Source: Streptomyces albospinus (GTDB taxonomy: Bacteria; Actinomycetota; Actinomycetes; Streptomycetales; Streptomycetaceae). From it: 64,000 nucleotides of DNA. The position numbers were made by a program, and so were the translations under genes. Each line of letters begins with the position of its first letter. Position 1 is the stretch's first letter. Positions 25,250-32,627 of the stretch are shown piece by piece. The DNA lies in NCBI RefSeq assembly GCF_014648695.1, contig NZ_BMRP01000003.1:327016-391015 (forward strand), given 5' to 3'. The notes below the pieces were generated by a model. It ran no database searches. It was not told the origin of the DNA and worked only from the letters and a program-made list of their open reading frames with translations.

Positions 25250-26053
25250 ATGAAGCGCCATGAACGAATGAACGCACTGCTTGAGCTGCTCGGGGATCGA
25301 GGCCGGGTGGATGTCGAGGAGGCGGCGACCGAGCTGGAAGTCTCGGCTGCCACGATGCGGCGCGACATGGATGCCCTCGCCGAGCAGCAGTTGCTGACCC
25401 GCACCCGGGGCGGGGCGGTGCTCAGCTCGGTGGCGTACGACCTTCCCATTCGTTACAAGCACGCACACAGATCGGCGGAAAAGGAGGCCGTGGCGAAAGC
25501 GGCGGCGAAGCTGGTCGAGCGTGGGGATGTGGTCGGGCTGAGCGGGGGGACGACGACCACCGCGATCGCCCGGGCGCTCGCCACCCGTCCGGACTTCGCG
25601 GAGGCGGGGCCGCAACCGCATCTGACGATCGTCACCAACTCTCTCAACATCGCCAATGAGCTGGCGGTGCGACCGCAAATCAAGATCGTTCTCACCGGCG
25701 GCGTGGCACACTCGCGGTCGTTTGAACTGGTGGGCCCCTTCAGCGAGTTGGTACTACAGCAGATCTCCATCGACATCGCGTTCATCGGAGCCAATGGCAT
25801 GGACCCGATGATGGGCGCCACGGTGCACGACGAGGCGGAAGCCCGGGTCAACCGCCTCATGGCCGAGCGTTCCCGGCGTGCGGTGGTGGTCGCGGACTCG
25901 TCGAAGATCGGTGAGCGCTGCTTCGCCAGGGTCGGCGACGCGGATGTCTTCGACACGTTCATCACGGACGGCGGAGCGAAGGAGTCGATGCGTCGGGAGT
26001 TCGCGGATCGGGGCCTGAAGGTGGTGACGGCTCGACCGTCCGCGGACGATTGA
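25250..26053 (+). CDS. DeoR-family transcriptional repressor
   Basis: 267 aa. N-terminal DeoR helix-turn-helix: MKRHERMNALLELLGDRGRV, then VDVEEAATELEVSAATMRRD and MDALAEQQLLTRTRGGAV. The C-terminal DeoRC sensor domain has GLSGGTTTTAIARAL (phosphosugar site), VTNSLNIANELA, LTGGVAHSRSFELVGP, FIGANGMD and VVADSSKIGERCF. The ligand is normally a phosphorylated sugar intermediate, consistent with control of the nearby isomerase/aldolase/porter genes. TAGGCT lies 6 nt before ATG 25250 and no Shine-Dalgarno is present, so the mRNA may be leaderless. Confidence 0.92.
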   Translation: MKRHERMNALLELLGDRGRVDVEEAATELEVSAATMRRDMDALAEQQLLTRTRGGAVLSSVAYDLPIRYKHAHRSAEKEAVAKAAAKLVERGDVVGLSGGTTTTAIARALATRPDFAEAGPQPHLTIVTNSLNIANELAVRPQIKIVLTGGVAHSRSFELVGPFSELVLQQISIDIAFIGANGMDPMMGATVHDEAEARVNRLMAERSRRAVVVADSSKIGERCFARVGDADVFDTFITDGGAKESMRREFADRGLKVVTARPSADD

Positions 26054-26468
26054 GCGCGAGGGGGCGCCGGGGCCGGAGCGCCTGGCGCATGCCTGGTGCG
26101 AGCCTGGCGCATGCCTGGTGTGCTCCTGAGGTGCGGCTGGCGTACCCCTGGGGTGATGCGGCGGATACGGCCCGTATCGGGTTGTTTCGGTTCCCTGATT
26201 ACGGGCGCGGTCCGGTTTCGAATGGGTCGCTGTTGCGTCGCTGATGCTCTGCCATGGGGTTGCGAGGGCTGAATTCCGGCAGCTGCGTATGCAGAATGGG
26301 CGGAGTCACGGGACATCCACATCAGGGCCGGGATAGTCGGCCTTCCCATCGCCGTTGGGGGAGTTTTCCATCAGAAGCAGTACGGACAGCCAGGGCGGCA
26401 GGGGCATCGAGGCCGGCGGGGACGGCCGGGCCATCGGGACTGCCGGCGCTGTCAGGGGGAGAGATCGC
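26054..26468. other. Intergenic interval, no gene seen
   Basis: 415 nt between deoR and a small secreted-protein gene. It carries the tandem repeat at 26081-26120 and otherwise nothing recognisable; CAGGGGGAGA just before 26469 serves as the next gene's ribosome site. Confidence 0.5.
26081..26120. repeat. 22-bp tandem repeat, just under two copies
   Basis: The 18-bp block CCTGGCGCATGCCTGGTG occurs at 26081-26098 and again at 26103-26120, with period 22. Each contains GCATGC. Confidence 0.85.
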
Positions 26469-26780
26469 ATGCGGAAGATCATTGCCATGGCGCTGACGGG
26501 TGCGGCGTGCACGGCGTCGCTCACGTTGTCCATGGCGTCGGAGGCGGTGGCCGCCGAGCAGGTGCCGCGGTGCGTGAAGGTGCGGAAGTTCTTCAACCAG
26601 GGCCAGCAGCGTTATGTACGCCTGACCAATCTGTGCGCGAAGCGGGCCGCGTGCTACACCATCGTCGTCCCGCATCGGGCCAATCCGCACGGCAGGCTGC
26701 CGCAGGGCGCGACGAAGGATGTGCGGTACGGGACGGTTGCGGGGCCGCGGGCTTTGTACGTCAAGACCGTGCCCTGCTGA
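26469..26780 (+). CDS. Small secreted four-cysteine protein, function unknown
   Basis: 103 aa. A Sec signal peptide (MRKIIAMALTGAACTASLTL...) with a likely cut after AVA near residue 29 leaves about 74 residues. The mature part holds four cysteines (RCVKV, NLCAKR, AACYT, VPC-end), enough for two disulfides, and is basic. RYVRLTNLC recalls small beta-sandwich secreted Streptomyces proteins such as the tendamistat-type inhibitors, but spacing differs and I do not assign it. GGGGGAGA lies about 6 nt before ATG 26469. It stands alone. Confidence 0.75.
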   Translation: MRKIIAMALTGAACTASLTLSMASEAVAAEQVPRCVKVRKFFNQGQQRYVRLTNLCAKRAACYTIVVPHRANPHGRLPQGATKDVRYGTVAGPRALYVKTVPC

Positions 26781-27134
26781 CGAACTTCGCCATCGAGGAA
26801 CCGATTCCTGCCGGCTAACGCTTTCCTGCCGGCGAACCGTTCCCGGCAGGCAAGTCATTCCCCACAGGCATCCCTACGGGCGAGCCGTTCCGTCCCTATG
26901 AGTACCTTCCCGGGTTGACGAACCGCCCCTTCCTGGCGAGCACCCTCCCAGGCTGACGAACCGTCCCCTGGCGGGACAGACAGGCCCCCGTCCAGGACGT
27001 CCAGGACGCGCCCATCCAAGACCATGCGGGACACGCCCTCGCTCACGGCAACCCCTGGCCCACAGCAAGCCCTGCCCCAGGGCACCCCCTGACCCAGGGC
27101 ACCCCCTGATCAGAGGACCCGGCCCCGGAGCGGT
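26781..27134. other. Intergenic interval with degenerate repeats
   Basis: 354 nt between the secreted-protein gene and tetR, both ending toward it. It contains loosely repeated phrases: TGACGAACCG about 26918 and 26954, GCCGGC/GGCAG blocks around 26813-26850, and GGGCACCCCCTGA-type copies around 27078-27110. No coding frame is convincing. It may hold diverged terminator-like hairpins. Confidence 0.4.
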
Positions 27135-27755
27135 TCAGGCGCGCAGTGCGACGCCGTCGAGGACCATGGAGAGGTACTGGCGGGCGATCTCTTCCGGGCT
27201 GTGTCGGCCCTGGGGCCGGTACCAGCTGGCGGCTACCCAGACGGTGTCGCGGAGGAAGCGGTAGGTCAGCCGGATGTCGAGGTCGCTGCGGAAGACGCCT
27301 TCGGCGACGCCGCGTTCCAGGGTGCCCAGCCATGCCTTTTCGAACTTCCGCTGGGAATCGGTGAGATAGCCGAAGCGGGGCTGGGTGGCGAGGTGCCTGG
27401 CCTCCTTCTGGTAGATGGCGACGGCGGAGCGGTGTCGGTCGATCTCCCGGAAGGACTCGGTGACCAGCGCCTCGATGGTCTCGCGGGGGCCGAGGTGTGC
27501 GGCGAGCACCGCGTCGTATCCGGCCCACAGTTCGTCCAGGAAGGTGGCGAGGATTTCGTCCACCATCGATTCCTTGGAGTCGAAGTGGTAGTAGAGGCTG
27601 CCCGCGAGCATGCCGGCCCGGTCCGCGATACGGCGGACGGTGGTGGCGTTGTAACCCTGGTCGGCGAACACCTCGGCCGCGATGGTGAGGAGTTCGCGGC
27701 GGCGGTCGGGGGAGGTGGGCGCGGGGGTCGCTTTGGTGTTCTTGGCGGTTGGCAC
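27135..27755 (-). CDS. TetR-family regulator
   Basis: 206 aa. After a Lys/Thr/Pro tail, the HTH reads RRELLTIAAEVFADQGYNAT, then TVRRIADRAGMLAGSLYYHF and DSKESMVDEIL. The C-terminal part resembles the KstR2-type TetR_C_17 domain (AIYQKEARHLA, WLGTLERGVAEGVFRSDLD, PEEIARQYLSMVLDGV), a group often sensing acyl-CoA or steroid-derived ligands. GTG 27755 is the only plausible start, without a strong ribosome site. It is divergent from the FUSC gene, 78 nt apart, with a perfect dyad between them. Confidence 0.88.
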   Translation of the reverse strand: MPTAKNTKATPAPTSPDRRRELLTIAAEVFADQGYNATTVRRIADRAGMLAGSLYYHFDSKESMVDEILATFLDELWAGYDAVLAAHLGPRETIEALVTESFREIDRHRSAVAIYQKEARHLATQPRFGYLTDSQRKFEKAWLGTLERGVAEGVFRSDLDIRLTYRFLRDTVWVAASWYRPQGRHSPEEIARQYLSMVLDGVALRA

Positions 27756-27799
27756 GTGGCTATTCTCGCGCGCCGTCGAGGGGTGACGGGCGCCATGTC

Positions 27800-27826
27800 T
27801 TTTACTTGTAAAACACCTGCTAATCT
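27800..27826 (+). promoter_or_regulatory. Operator dyad and -10 of the FUSC gene
   Basis: TTTTAC-TT-GTAAAA (27800-27813) is a perfect dyad lying immediately upstream of TAATCT (27821-27826), a good -10 hexamer. A start point near 27833 would put the ATG at 27834 at or next to the 5' end. A TetR dimer on the dyad would cover the -35 region, so repression of the exporter by the divergent TetR is the simplest reading. Confidence 0.65.
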
Positions 27827-27833
27827 TTTCGCC

Positions 27834-29927
27834 ATGGGGAAGCACGCCAAGCCTGCCGCGATCACGAGGAAGCTGAGGAAGAGACCACAGAGCCCGAACA
27901 GTTCGCAGGGCTCGCAGAACCCGAACAGCCCGCGGGGCTCGCAGAACCCGAAGGACGCACCGCATACATCGCACGCACCGCATACATCGCACGTGCCGCA
28001 TACATCGCACGTGCGGCGCGTGCGGCACGTGCCGCACGCGCCGGGGACGGCGGTGCCGGGTCCGGTGCGATTCCGGCCGCTGCCGGTCCGGAGCACGGTG
28101 CGGCTGCGGCGGCCGGTGGACATCTGGCACAAGCCGGCGCTCAGTGCGGTGGTGGCGCTGGCGGTCCCCGATCTGACGCTGTTCGCTCTGGGGCGGCTGG
28201 ACCTGGTGCTCTACACCTCCGCGGGGGCGATGTGCGCGCTGTACGCGCACGGGCTGCCATACGCGGCGCGGGCCCGGACGCTGTGGTGGGTGGTGCTCGG
28301 GATGGTCGCGAGCCTGGGCGTCGCGCTGACCGCGGCGTCGCTGGTCGCGTCGGCCGCGGTGCTGGTCGTGCTGGCGTCGCTGGTGGCCGCGGTGCACAAG
28401 GTGGTCTGCGATGCGACGCGGATCGGGCCGCCGGGGAATCTGATCCTGACGTTCATCGCGGCGTCGGCATTCTTCGTGCCCCAGCGGCCCGCGGAGGTGC
28501 CGGCGCATCTGGGGCTCGCGCTCGGCGCCGGGGCGTTCGCGTGGCTGGTGTGCATGGCGCCGGCACTGGTACGGCCGCAGGGGCCGGAGCGGATCGCCAC
28601 CGCGCGGGCGCTGGAGGCCGCCGCCGGGTTGCTGCGTACGGGAACCGGGGCCGCCCCGGACAGGACGGGAGCGACGCGGGCGGTTCGCGGTACGGATCCG
28701 GCCGGGGTGGCGCAGGCCCGGCATGCGACCGCGGCGGCGGTGAATGCCGCGTGGCACACGCTGTTCCTGGTTCCGGCGGGTACCCCCGAGAAGGCGGCGG
28801 CGCGGGCGGAGCTGGAACGGCTGCTGGCGCAGGCCGAGTCGGCGCTGGGGGACGCGGATCTGCCGGGCGGCGCGGAGGCGGCGGCGGAGCGGTTCGGCGG
28901 GTGGGCGAGGGAGTTGCGGAGCGGGCGGCCGGTGCCTGCGGGGTCGCCGTCCGCGGGCCTGGCCGAGGAGCCGGCCGGCGTGGCGGCCGAGGCCGCCATC
29001 GACCGTCCGGTCGGCGGGCTCCTCGCCGCCCCCGGTGCCGGTGACCGCCTGGCTCCCTCCTCCCCCGGTCTGCGTCGTCCCGCCCCTGGGCGCCCCCATG
29101 GCGTAAGGGCGGTCCTCGCGCGCCTTGCGCCCGGTTCGCCGTTGCTGCCCATCGGGGCGCGGGTCGCGGTGGGGTGCGTGCTGGCGGGCTGGACGTCGAT
29201 GGCGGTGGGGGTCGGGCATCCGTATTGGGCCGTGGTGACCGCGGCGTCGATCTACCAGGCCAACACCACGCTCTCCTGGCAGCGCGCGGTGCAGCGCACC
29301 CTCGGGAACCTGCTGGGGCTGGTGCTGTTCACCGCCCTGCTGCCGCTGATCCACACCGGGCAGCTCACGATGATCGCGCTGGCGCTGGCCTTCCAGCTCG
29401 GTGCGGAGGCCACGATCACCCGGAATTACTGGCTCGGCTCGGTGTGTGTCACGCCCATGGCGCTGCTGCTGACCGAGTTCGGCAGGCATCTGCCGGCGTC
29501 GACGCTGATCGCCGACCGGTGGATCGACACCGTGGTGGGCGCCGCGGTCGGGCTGGCCTGCTGTGTGCTGGTCACCAACCGGCGGGCCGCCGACCGTATC
29601 GACAGCGCGCTGGAGCGGCTCGCGGCGGCGGAGGCAGCTGCGTCCCGGCTGTTGGCCGCGGGGCCGGGTACGGGAGCGGGAGCGGTGCCCGGGCCGGGGA
29701 CGTCCTGGGCGTCGGAGCTGGTGGCGGACCAGGCGCGGGAGGCCGACTGGGCGCGCGACCGGCTCGCCGGGTGCCTGGTCGAGCTGCGGGAGGCAGCCGA
29801 GGTGGCGGCCGGCGAGTGGTGGCAGCGGGCGCTCCCCGAGGAGCGGATCGCGCGCGCCGAGCAGCAGGGGCACCGGACGCTGGCGGGCCTGGTCCGGCGG
29901 CTGTCCGTGCCCGCGCTGGCGGCCTGA
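27834..29927 (+). CDS. FUSC-family membrane protein (aromatic-acid-exporter like)
   Basis: 697 aa. Two membrane blocks, each of about five to six helices (residues about 100-250 and 460-580), flank a large cytoplasmic region, the fusaric-acid/AaeB exporter layout; the second block contains HPYWAVVTAASIYQANTT and QRTLGNLLGLVLF, a FUSC signature. The first 85 residues are unusual: repeats of GSQNPN/K and PHTSHV rich in His, Ser, Pro. ATG 27834 suits a leaderless mRNA; ATG 27795 is also in frame, and a start after the repeats cannot be excluded. The divergent TetR likely controls it. Confidence 0.8.
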   Translation: MGKHAKPAAITRKLRKRPQSPNSSQGSQNPNSPRGSQNPKDAPHTSHAPHTSHVPHTSHVRRVRHVPHAPGTAVPGPVRFRPLPVRSTVRLRRPVDIWHKPALSAVVALAVPDLTLFALGRLDLVLYTSAGAMCALYAHGLPYAARARTLWWVVLGMVASLGVALTAASLVASAAVLVVLASLVAAVHKVVCDATRIGPPGNLILTFIAASAFFVPQRPAEVPAHLGLALGAGAFAWLVCMAPALVRPQGPERIATARALEAAAGLLRTGTGAAPDRTGATRAVRGTDPAGVAQARHATAAAVNAAWHTLFLVPAGTPEKAAARAELERLLAQAESALGDADLPGGAEAAAERFGGWARELRSGRPVPAGSPSAGLAEEPAGVAAEAAIDRPVGGLLAAPGAGDRLAPSSPGLRRPAPGRPHGVRAVLARLAPGSPLLPIGARVAVGCVLAGWTSMAVGVGHPYWAVVTAASIYQANTTLSWQRAVQRTLGNLLGLVLFTALLPLIHTGQLTMIALALAFQLGAEATITRNYWLGSVCVTPMALLLTEFGRHLPASTLIADRWIDTVVGAAVGLACCVLVTNRRAADRIDSALERLAAAEAAASRLLAAGPGTGAGAVPGPGTSWASELVADQAREADWARDRLAGCLVELREAAEVAAGEWWQRALPEERIARAEQQGHRTLAGLVRRLSVPALAA

Positions 29928-30098
29928 CGCGCCCGTCCGCCCGGCGCGGCGGCGGGTGCCGGGTGGCAGGCACAATGAGGGCAGGGCCGTCGCCGGGACC
30001 GGGCGGACGGCCGTACGGCATGGCCGGTATGCGGGGTGTACGGCCGTACGACGCTGCCGGGACAGGAGCCGTACGAAGGTGCCGAGAGGAGAGTGCGG

Positions 30099-30605
30099 GT
30101 GACCGAGGACATCGTCGCGGGGGTGCTGCGCCAGTGGCAGCAGGTGCACCCCGGGCTGGACACCGGCCCGATGGCGGTGATCGGGCGGCTCAACCGCTGT
30201 TCCGCGCTGCTCCAGCAGGCTGCCGACGCACCACTGCGGCGGGCGGGGCTCACCCGGCCGGAGTTCGACATCCTGGGCACCCTGCGCCGGATGGACCGGG
30301 AGCTGACGCCCGGCCGGGTGGCCCGTGAGACGTTCGCTTCCGGGGCGGCGGTCACCAAGCGCGTACGGCAGTTGGAGGAGCGCGGGCTGATCAGCCGTCG
30401 GCCGGACGACCGGGACCGCCGGGTCGCGCATCTGTCGCTCACGGCCGAAGGGCGCGAGACCATCGACCGGCTGCTGCCCGAGCAGTTGCGCTACGAGGCG
30501 GCGCTGCTGGCCGGCATCGGGGACGAGCGGCAGGAGGAACTGTCCGCTGCGCTGGGCGAGTTGCTGGTGGTGCTGGAGGGACGGCTGGGGAGCCTGATGG
30601 AGTGA
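30099..30605 (+). CDS. MarR-family transcriptional regulator
   Basis: 168 aa winged-helix regulator: GLTRPEFDILGTLRRMDREL, RVARETFASGAAVTKRVRQL, EERGLISRRPDDRDRRVAHL and SLTAEGRETID. GTG 30099 is selected because AGGAG lies 7 nt upstream; GTG 30093 would leave only 1 nt. It is 171 nt downstream of the FUSC gene on the same strand and may respond to the same aromatic or toxic compounds. Confidence 0.9.
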   Translation: MTEDIVAGVLRQWQQVHPGLDTGPMAVIGRLNRCSALLQQAADAPLRRAGLTRPEFDILGTLRRMDRELTPGRVARETFASGAAVTKRVRQLEERGLISRRPDDRDRRVAHLSLTAEGRETIDRLLPEQLRYEAALLAGIGDERQEELSAALGELLVVLEGRLGSLME

Positions 30606-30669
30606 CGGAGGGTCTTCGGGGGCCTGCGTGGCGAGGGCGGGCGGCCTCTTCCCGCAGTCCCGCCGGGCC

Positions 30670-30770
30670 GGTCCCGTCGCCCCCGAGCCGGTCCCGTCGC
30701 CCCCGAGCCTGTCCCGTCACTCCCCCAGACCGGTCCCGTCGCTCCCCCGAGCCCGTCCCGTCACTCCCCC
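30670..30770. repeat. Minisatellite, about five units of 20-22 bp
   Basis: Degenerate tandem units of the type GGTCCCGTCGCCCCCGAGCC run from 30670 to 30770, with C/T slippage in the C-tract. It lies between the convergent MarR gene and the small gene at 30784, and is not coding in any convincing frame. Confidence 0.8.
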
Positions 30771-30783
30771 TGGACCGGGTTCC

Positions 30784-31110
30784 TCACTCCCCCGCGAACG
30801 GCTCGTCGCTCCAGCGGAACCACGCGGCGTCGTCCTCGATGTGCAGCAGGAACTCGGCGACGGGGCCGGCCGGGGCCACCAGGCGTACGCCGTCGGCGGC
30901 GCGGCTGTAGGCGTCCTCCCAGGCCGTCGGGTCGTCGTCGATGGTGTCGAGCAGGGCGAGTTCGCGGCTGAAGTGCGGTTCCAGTTCGGCGAAGGCCGGG
31001 CCGGGGGCGAAGCTGCCGTTCAGCCATGGGAAGTCCGCCTGGGTGACGGTGATTTCACCGACCACGTCCGCGCCTCGCTCCACCCGCCAGATCTCACCGA
31101 TGTACGGCAC
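30784..31110 (-). CDS. Conserved hypothetical protein
   Basis: 108 aa, acidic, no signal peptide or membrane segment. Seen: IGEIWRVERGADVVGEITVT, DFPWLNGSFAP, and a Trp/Asp-rich tail (LHIEDDAAWFRWSDEPF). Its compact composition and the GGAGG ribosome site 5 nt before GTG 31110 support a real gene. I recognise no function; it resembles small Streptomyces proteins of unknown role. Confidence 0.7.
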   Translation of the reverse strand: MPYIGEIWRVERGADVVGEITVTQADFPWLNGSFAPGPAFAELEPHFSRELALLDTIDDDPTAWEDAYSRAADGVRLVAPAGPVAEFLLHIEDDAAWFRWSDEPFAGE

Positions 31111-31327
31111 TGCGGCCTCCCCTTGGTCCTGCTGGTGACGCGCGTGGGCGCCCGGCCCGGTCCGGCGGGGTGCAGGTCATGCGCGACGGTCGGACGACAG
31201 GATCGCAGACGGCGCGAGCACGGCGAGCCGGTTCCGGTATTCCTCCAGAGGTCAAGTCCACTGCCGGCCGCAGATGGCGGGAACACCGTTCGGGAACACC
31301 GTTACAGAGCGGCGTTCCCGCGCGGCG

Positions 31328-31966
31328 TCACGGGGCGTCCTCCCGAGGCGGGTCCACCGGTGGGGTGCGGTCGCCGAAGAGGCCGGCGAGATGGCCGTCC
31401 AGGATGCGCAGCGCATCGTCCGGGCCGTGCACACCGAGCAGGACGTATGTGGCGAGGCCGTCGGTGAGGCTGATCAGCAGCATCGCCTCGTCCTCGGTGG
31501 CGCGTTCCGGCGGCACTTCGCCGCGGTCGGCGGCCTGCCGCAGCTGGTCGGCGAAGAAGGCGCGGAGCTTGGGGATGCCGTCGCGGGCCTCGGCGCCGAG
31601 GGCGGGGTCGTGGACGGCACGGGAGTAGTAGGCGGCGCCGACCAGGAGGCCGGTGCGGCTCTCCTCGTCGAGGGGGAGCATGCCGGACAGGCAGGCGCGC
31701 AGCACGTCCCGGGGCGTGGGTGCCTCGGCGAGGGCCTCGATGCGGTCGCGGATGCGGTCGGTGGCCAGCCGGTTGATGTGCCGCAGGGCGAACAGCAGCA
31801 TCTCGTCCTTGGTGCGGAAGTAGTGCTGGAGCCGGCCGAGCGAGATGCCGGCCTCGGCTGCGACATCGCGCAGGCTGGCGCTGTCCATGCCCCGGGTGCT
31901 CGCGATCCGCCAGAGCGCCGCGGAGATCTCCTGCCGCCTGGCTTCGCGATCCACCTTCTTGGGCAC
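31328..31966 (-). CDS. TetR-family regulator with BetI-like ligand domain
   Basis: 212 aa. HTH: EISAALWRIASTRGMDSASL, RDVAAEAGISLGRLQHYFRT, KDEMLLFALRHIN. The C-terminal half (LRACLSGMLPLDEESRTGLL, DEAMLLISLTDGLATYVLLG) matches the TetR_C_6/BetI-like domain. GTG 31966 has GGGAGG about 6 nt upstream. It is divergent from the PH-domain pair; a perfect dyad TACAAG-TCG-CTTGTA lies in between at 32037-32051, so control of those genes and itself is likely. Confidence 0.9.
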   Translation of the reverse strand: MPKKVDREARRQEISAALWRIASTRGMDSASLRDVAAEAGISLGRLQHYFRTKDEMLLFALRHINRLATDRIRDRIEALAEAPTPRDVLRACLSGMLPLDEESRTGLLVGAAYYSRAVHDPALGAEARDGIPKLRAFFADQLRQAADRGEVPPERATEDEAMLLISLTDGLATYVLLGVHGPDDALRILDGHLAGLFGDRTPPVDPPREDAP

Positions 31967-32036
31967 GGGCGGCCTCCCTTCGTTGCAGCGTGGTGCGGCT
32001 TGCCGTCGTGCCGTCCGTCGGTGACCGGCCCGCTTT

Positions 32037-32061
32037 TACAAGTCGCTTGTACCGTTATAAC
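32037..32061 (+). promoter_or_regulatory. TetR operator dyad and promoter for the PH-domain genes
   Basis: TACAAG-TCG-CTTGTA (32037-32051) is a perfect dyad. TATAAC (32056-32061) is a strong -10, part of the octamer palindrome GTTATAAC, and CTTTTA at 32033-32038 gives a 17-nt spacer, so the dyad sits inside the promoter core. Confidence 0.65.
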
Positions 32062-32105
32062 GTACCGCCATCCAATACGAATGACTTGGAAAACGGTGAC
32101 CCCTC

Positions 32106-32627
32106 ATGCCCGAGCACGCCGCCGCCCCGCTGCTGCGCCCGCCCCGCCACCGCGTCGATCCCCGCGCCCGCAGCTGGTGGCGGACCCAGGCGCTGCTGAC
32201 GCTCAGCGGTCCGATGCTGCTGACCGCGCTCGTGATGGCGGTGCTGTCGCTCCTGTTCTTCCCGGGCGCGCTGCCGTGGCTGGGGCCGCTGCTGCTGGTC
32301 GTGCTGGTGCTGCCGGCGGTGGGCTATCTCGCGGTGATGCCGCGCTGGCGGTATGCGGTGCACGCATGGGAGCTGGGGGATCGCGCGGTCTACGCGGCAG
32401 GCGGCTGGTTCTGGCAGAAGCGGCGGATCGCACCGCTGTCCCGGGTGCAGACCGTGGACACCGTCCGCGGCCCGATACAGCGGCGGTACGGGCTGGCGAC
32501 GGTGACCGTCACCACCGCCTCCACCGCGGGTGACATCAAGATCGCCGGGCTGTCGTGCGCGGACGCGGAGGAGCTGTCCCGCCGGATCGGCGAGGTCGCG
32601 CAGGACGTGCCGGGTGATGCCGCGTGA
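32106..32627 (+). CDS. PH-domain membrane protein, YdbS-like
   Basis: 173 aa. Two adjacent membrane helices (residues about 28-75) are followed by a bacterial PH (bPH2) domain: WELGDRAVYAAGGWFWQKRR, IAPLSRVQTVDTVRGPIQRR, YGLATVTVTTASTAGDIKI. YdbS/YdbT pairs in Firmicutes are linked to membrane stress and bacteriocin resistance. It overlaps the next gene by 4 nt (GTGA), so the two products are probably made together as partners. Confidence 0.87.
   Translation: MPEHAAAPLLRPPRHRVDPRARSWWRTQALLTLSGPMLLTALVMAVLSLLFFPGALPWLGPLLLVVLVLPAVGYLAVMPRWRYAVHAWELGDRAVYAAGGWFWQKRRIAPLSRVQTVDTVRGPIQRRYGLATVTVTTASTAGDIKIAGLSCADAEELSRRIGEVAQDVPGDAA

Noticed and set aside
27135..30431. A 1098-codon minus-strand frame
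   Set aside because: Only its last 206 codons are the TetR gene; the rest is antisense to FUSC and Arg/Pro-rich.
30670..30770. CRISPR-like repetition
   Set aside because: Degenerate head-to-tail units without unique spacers; a minisatellite.
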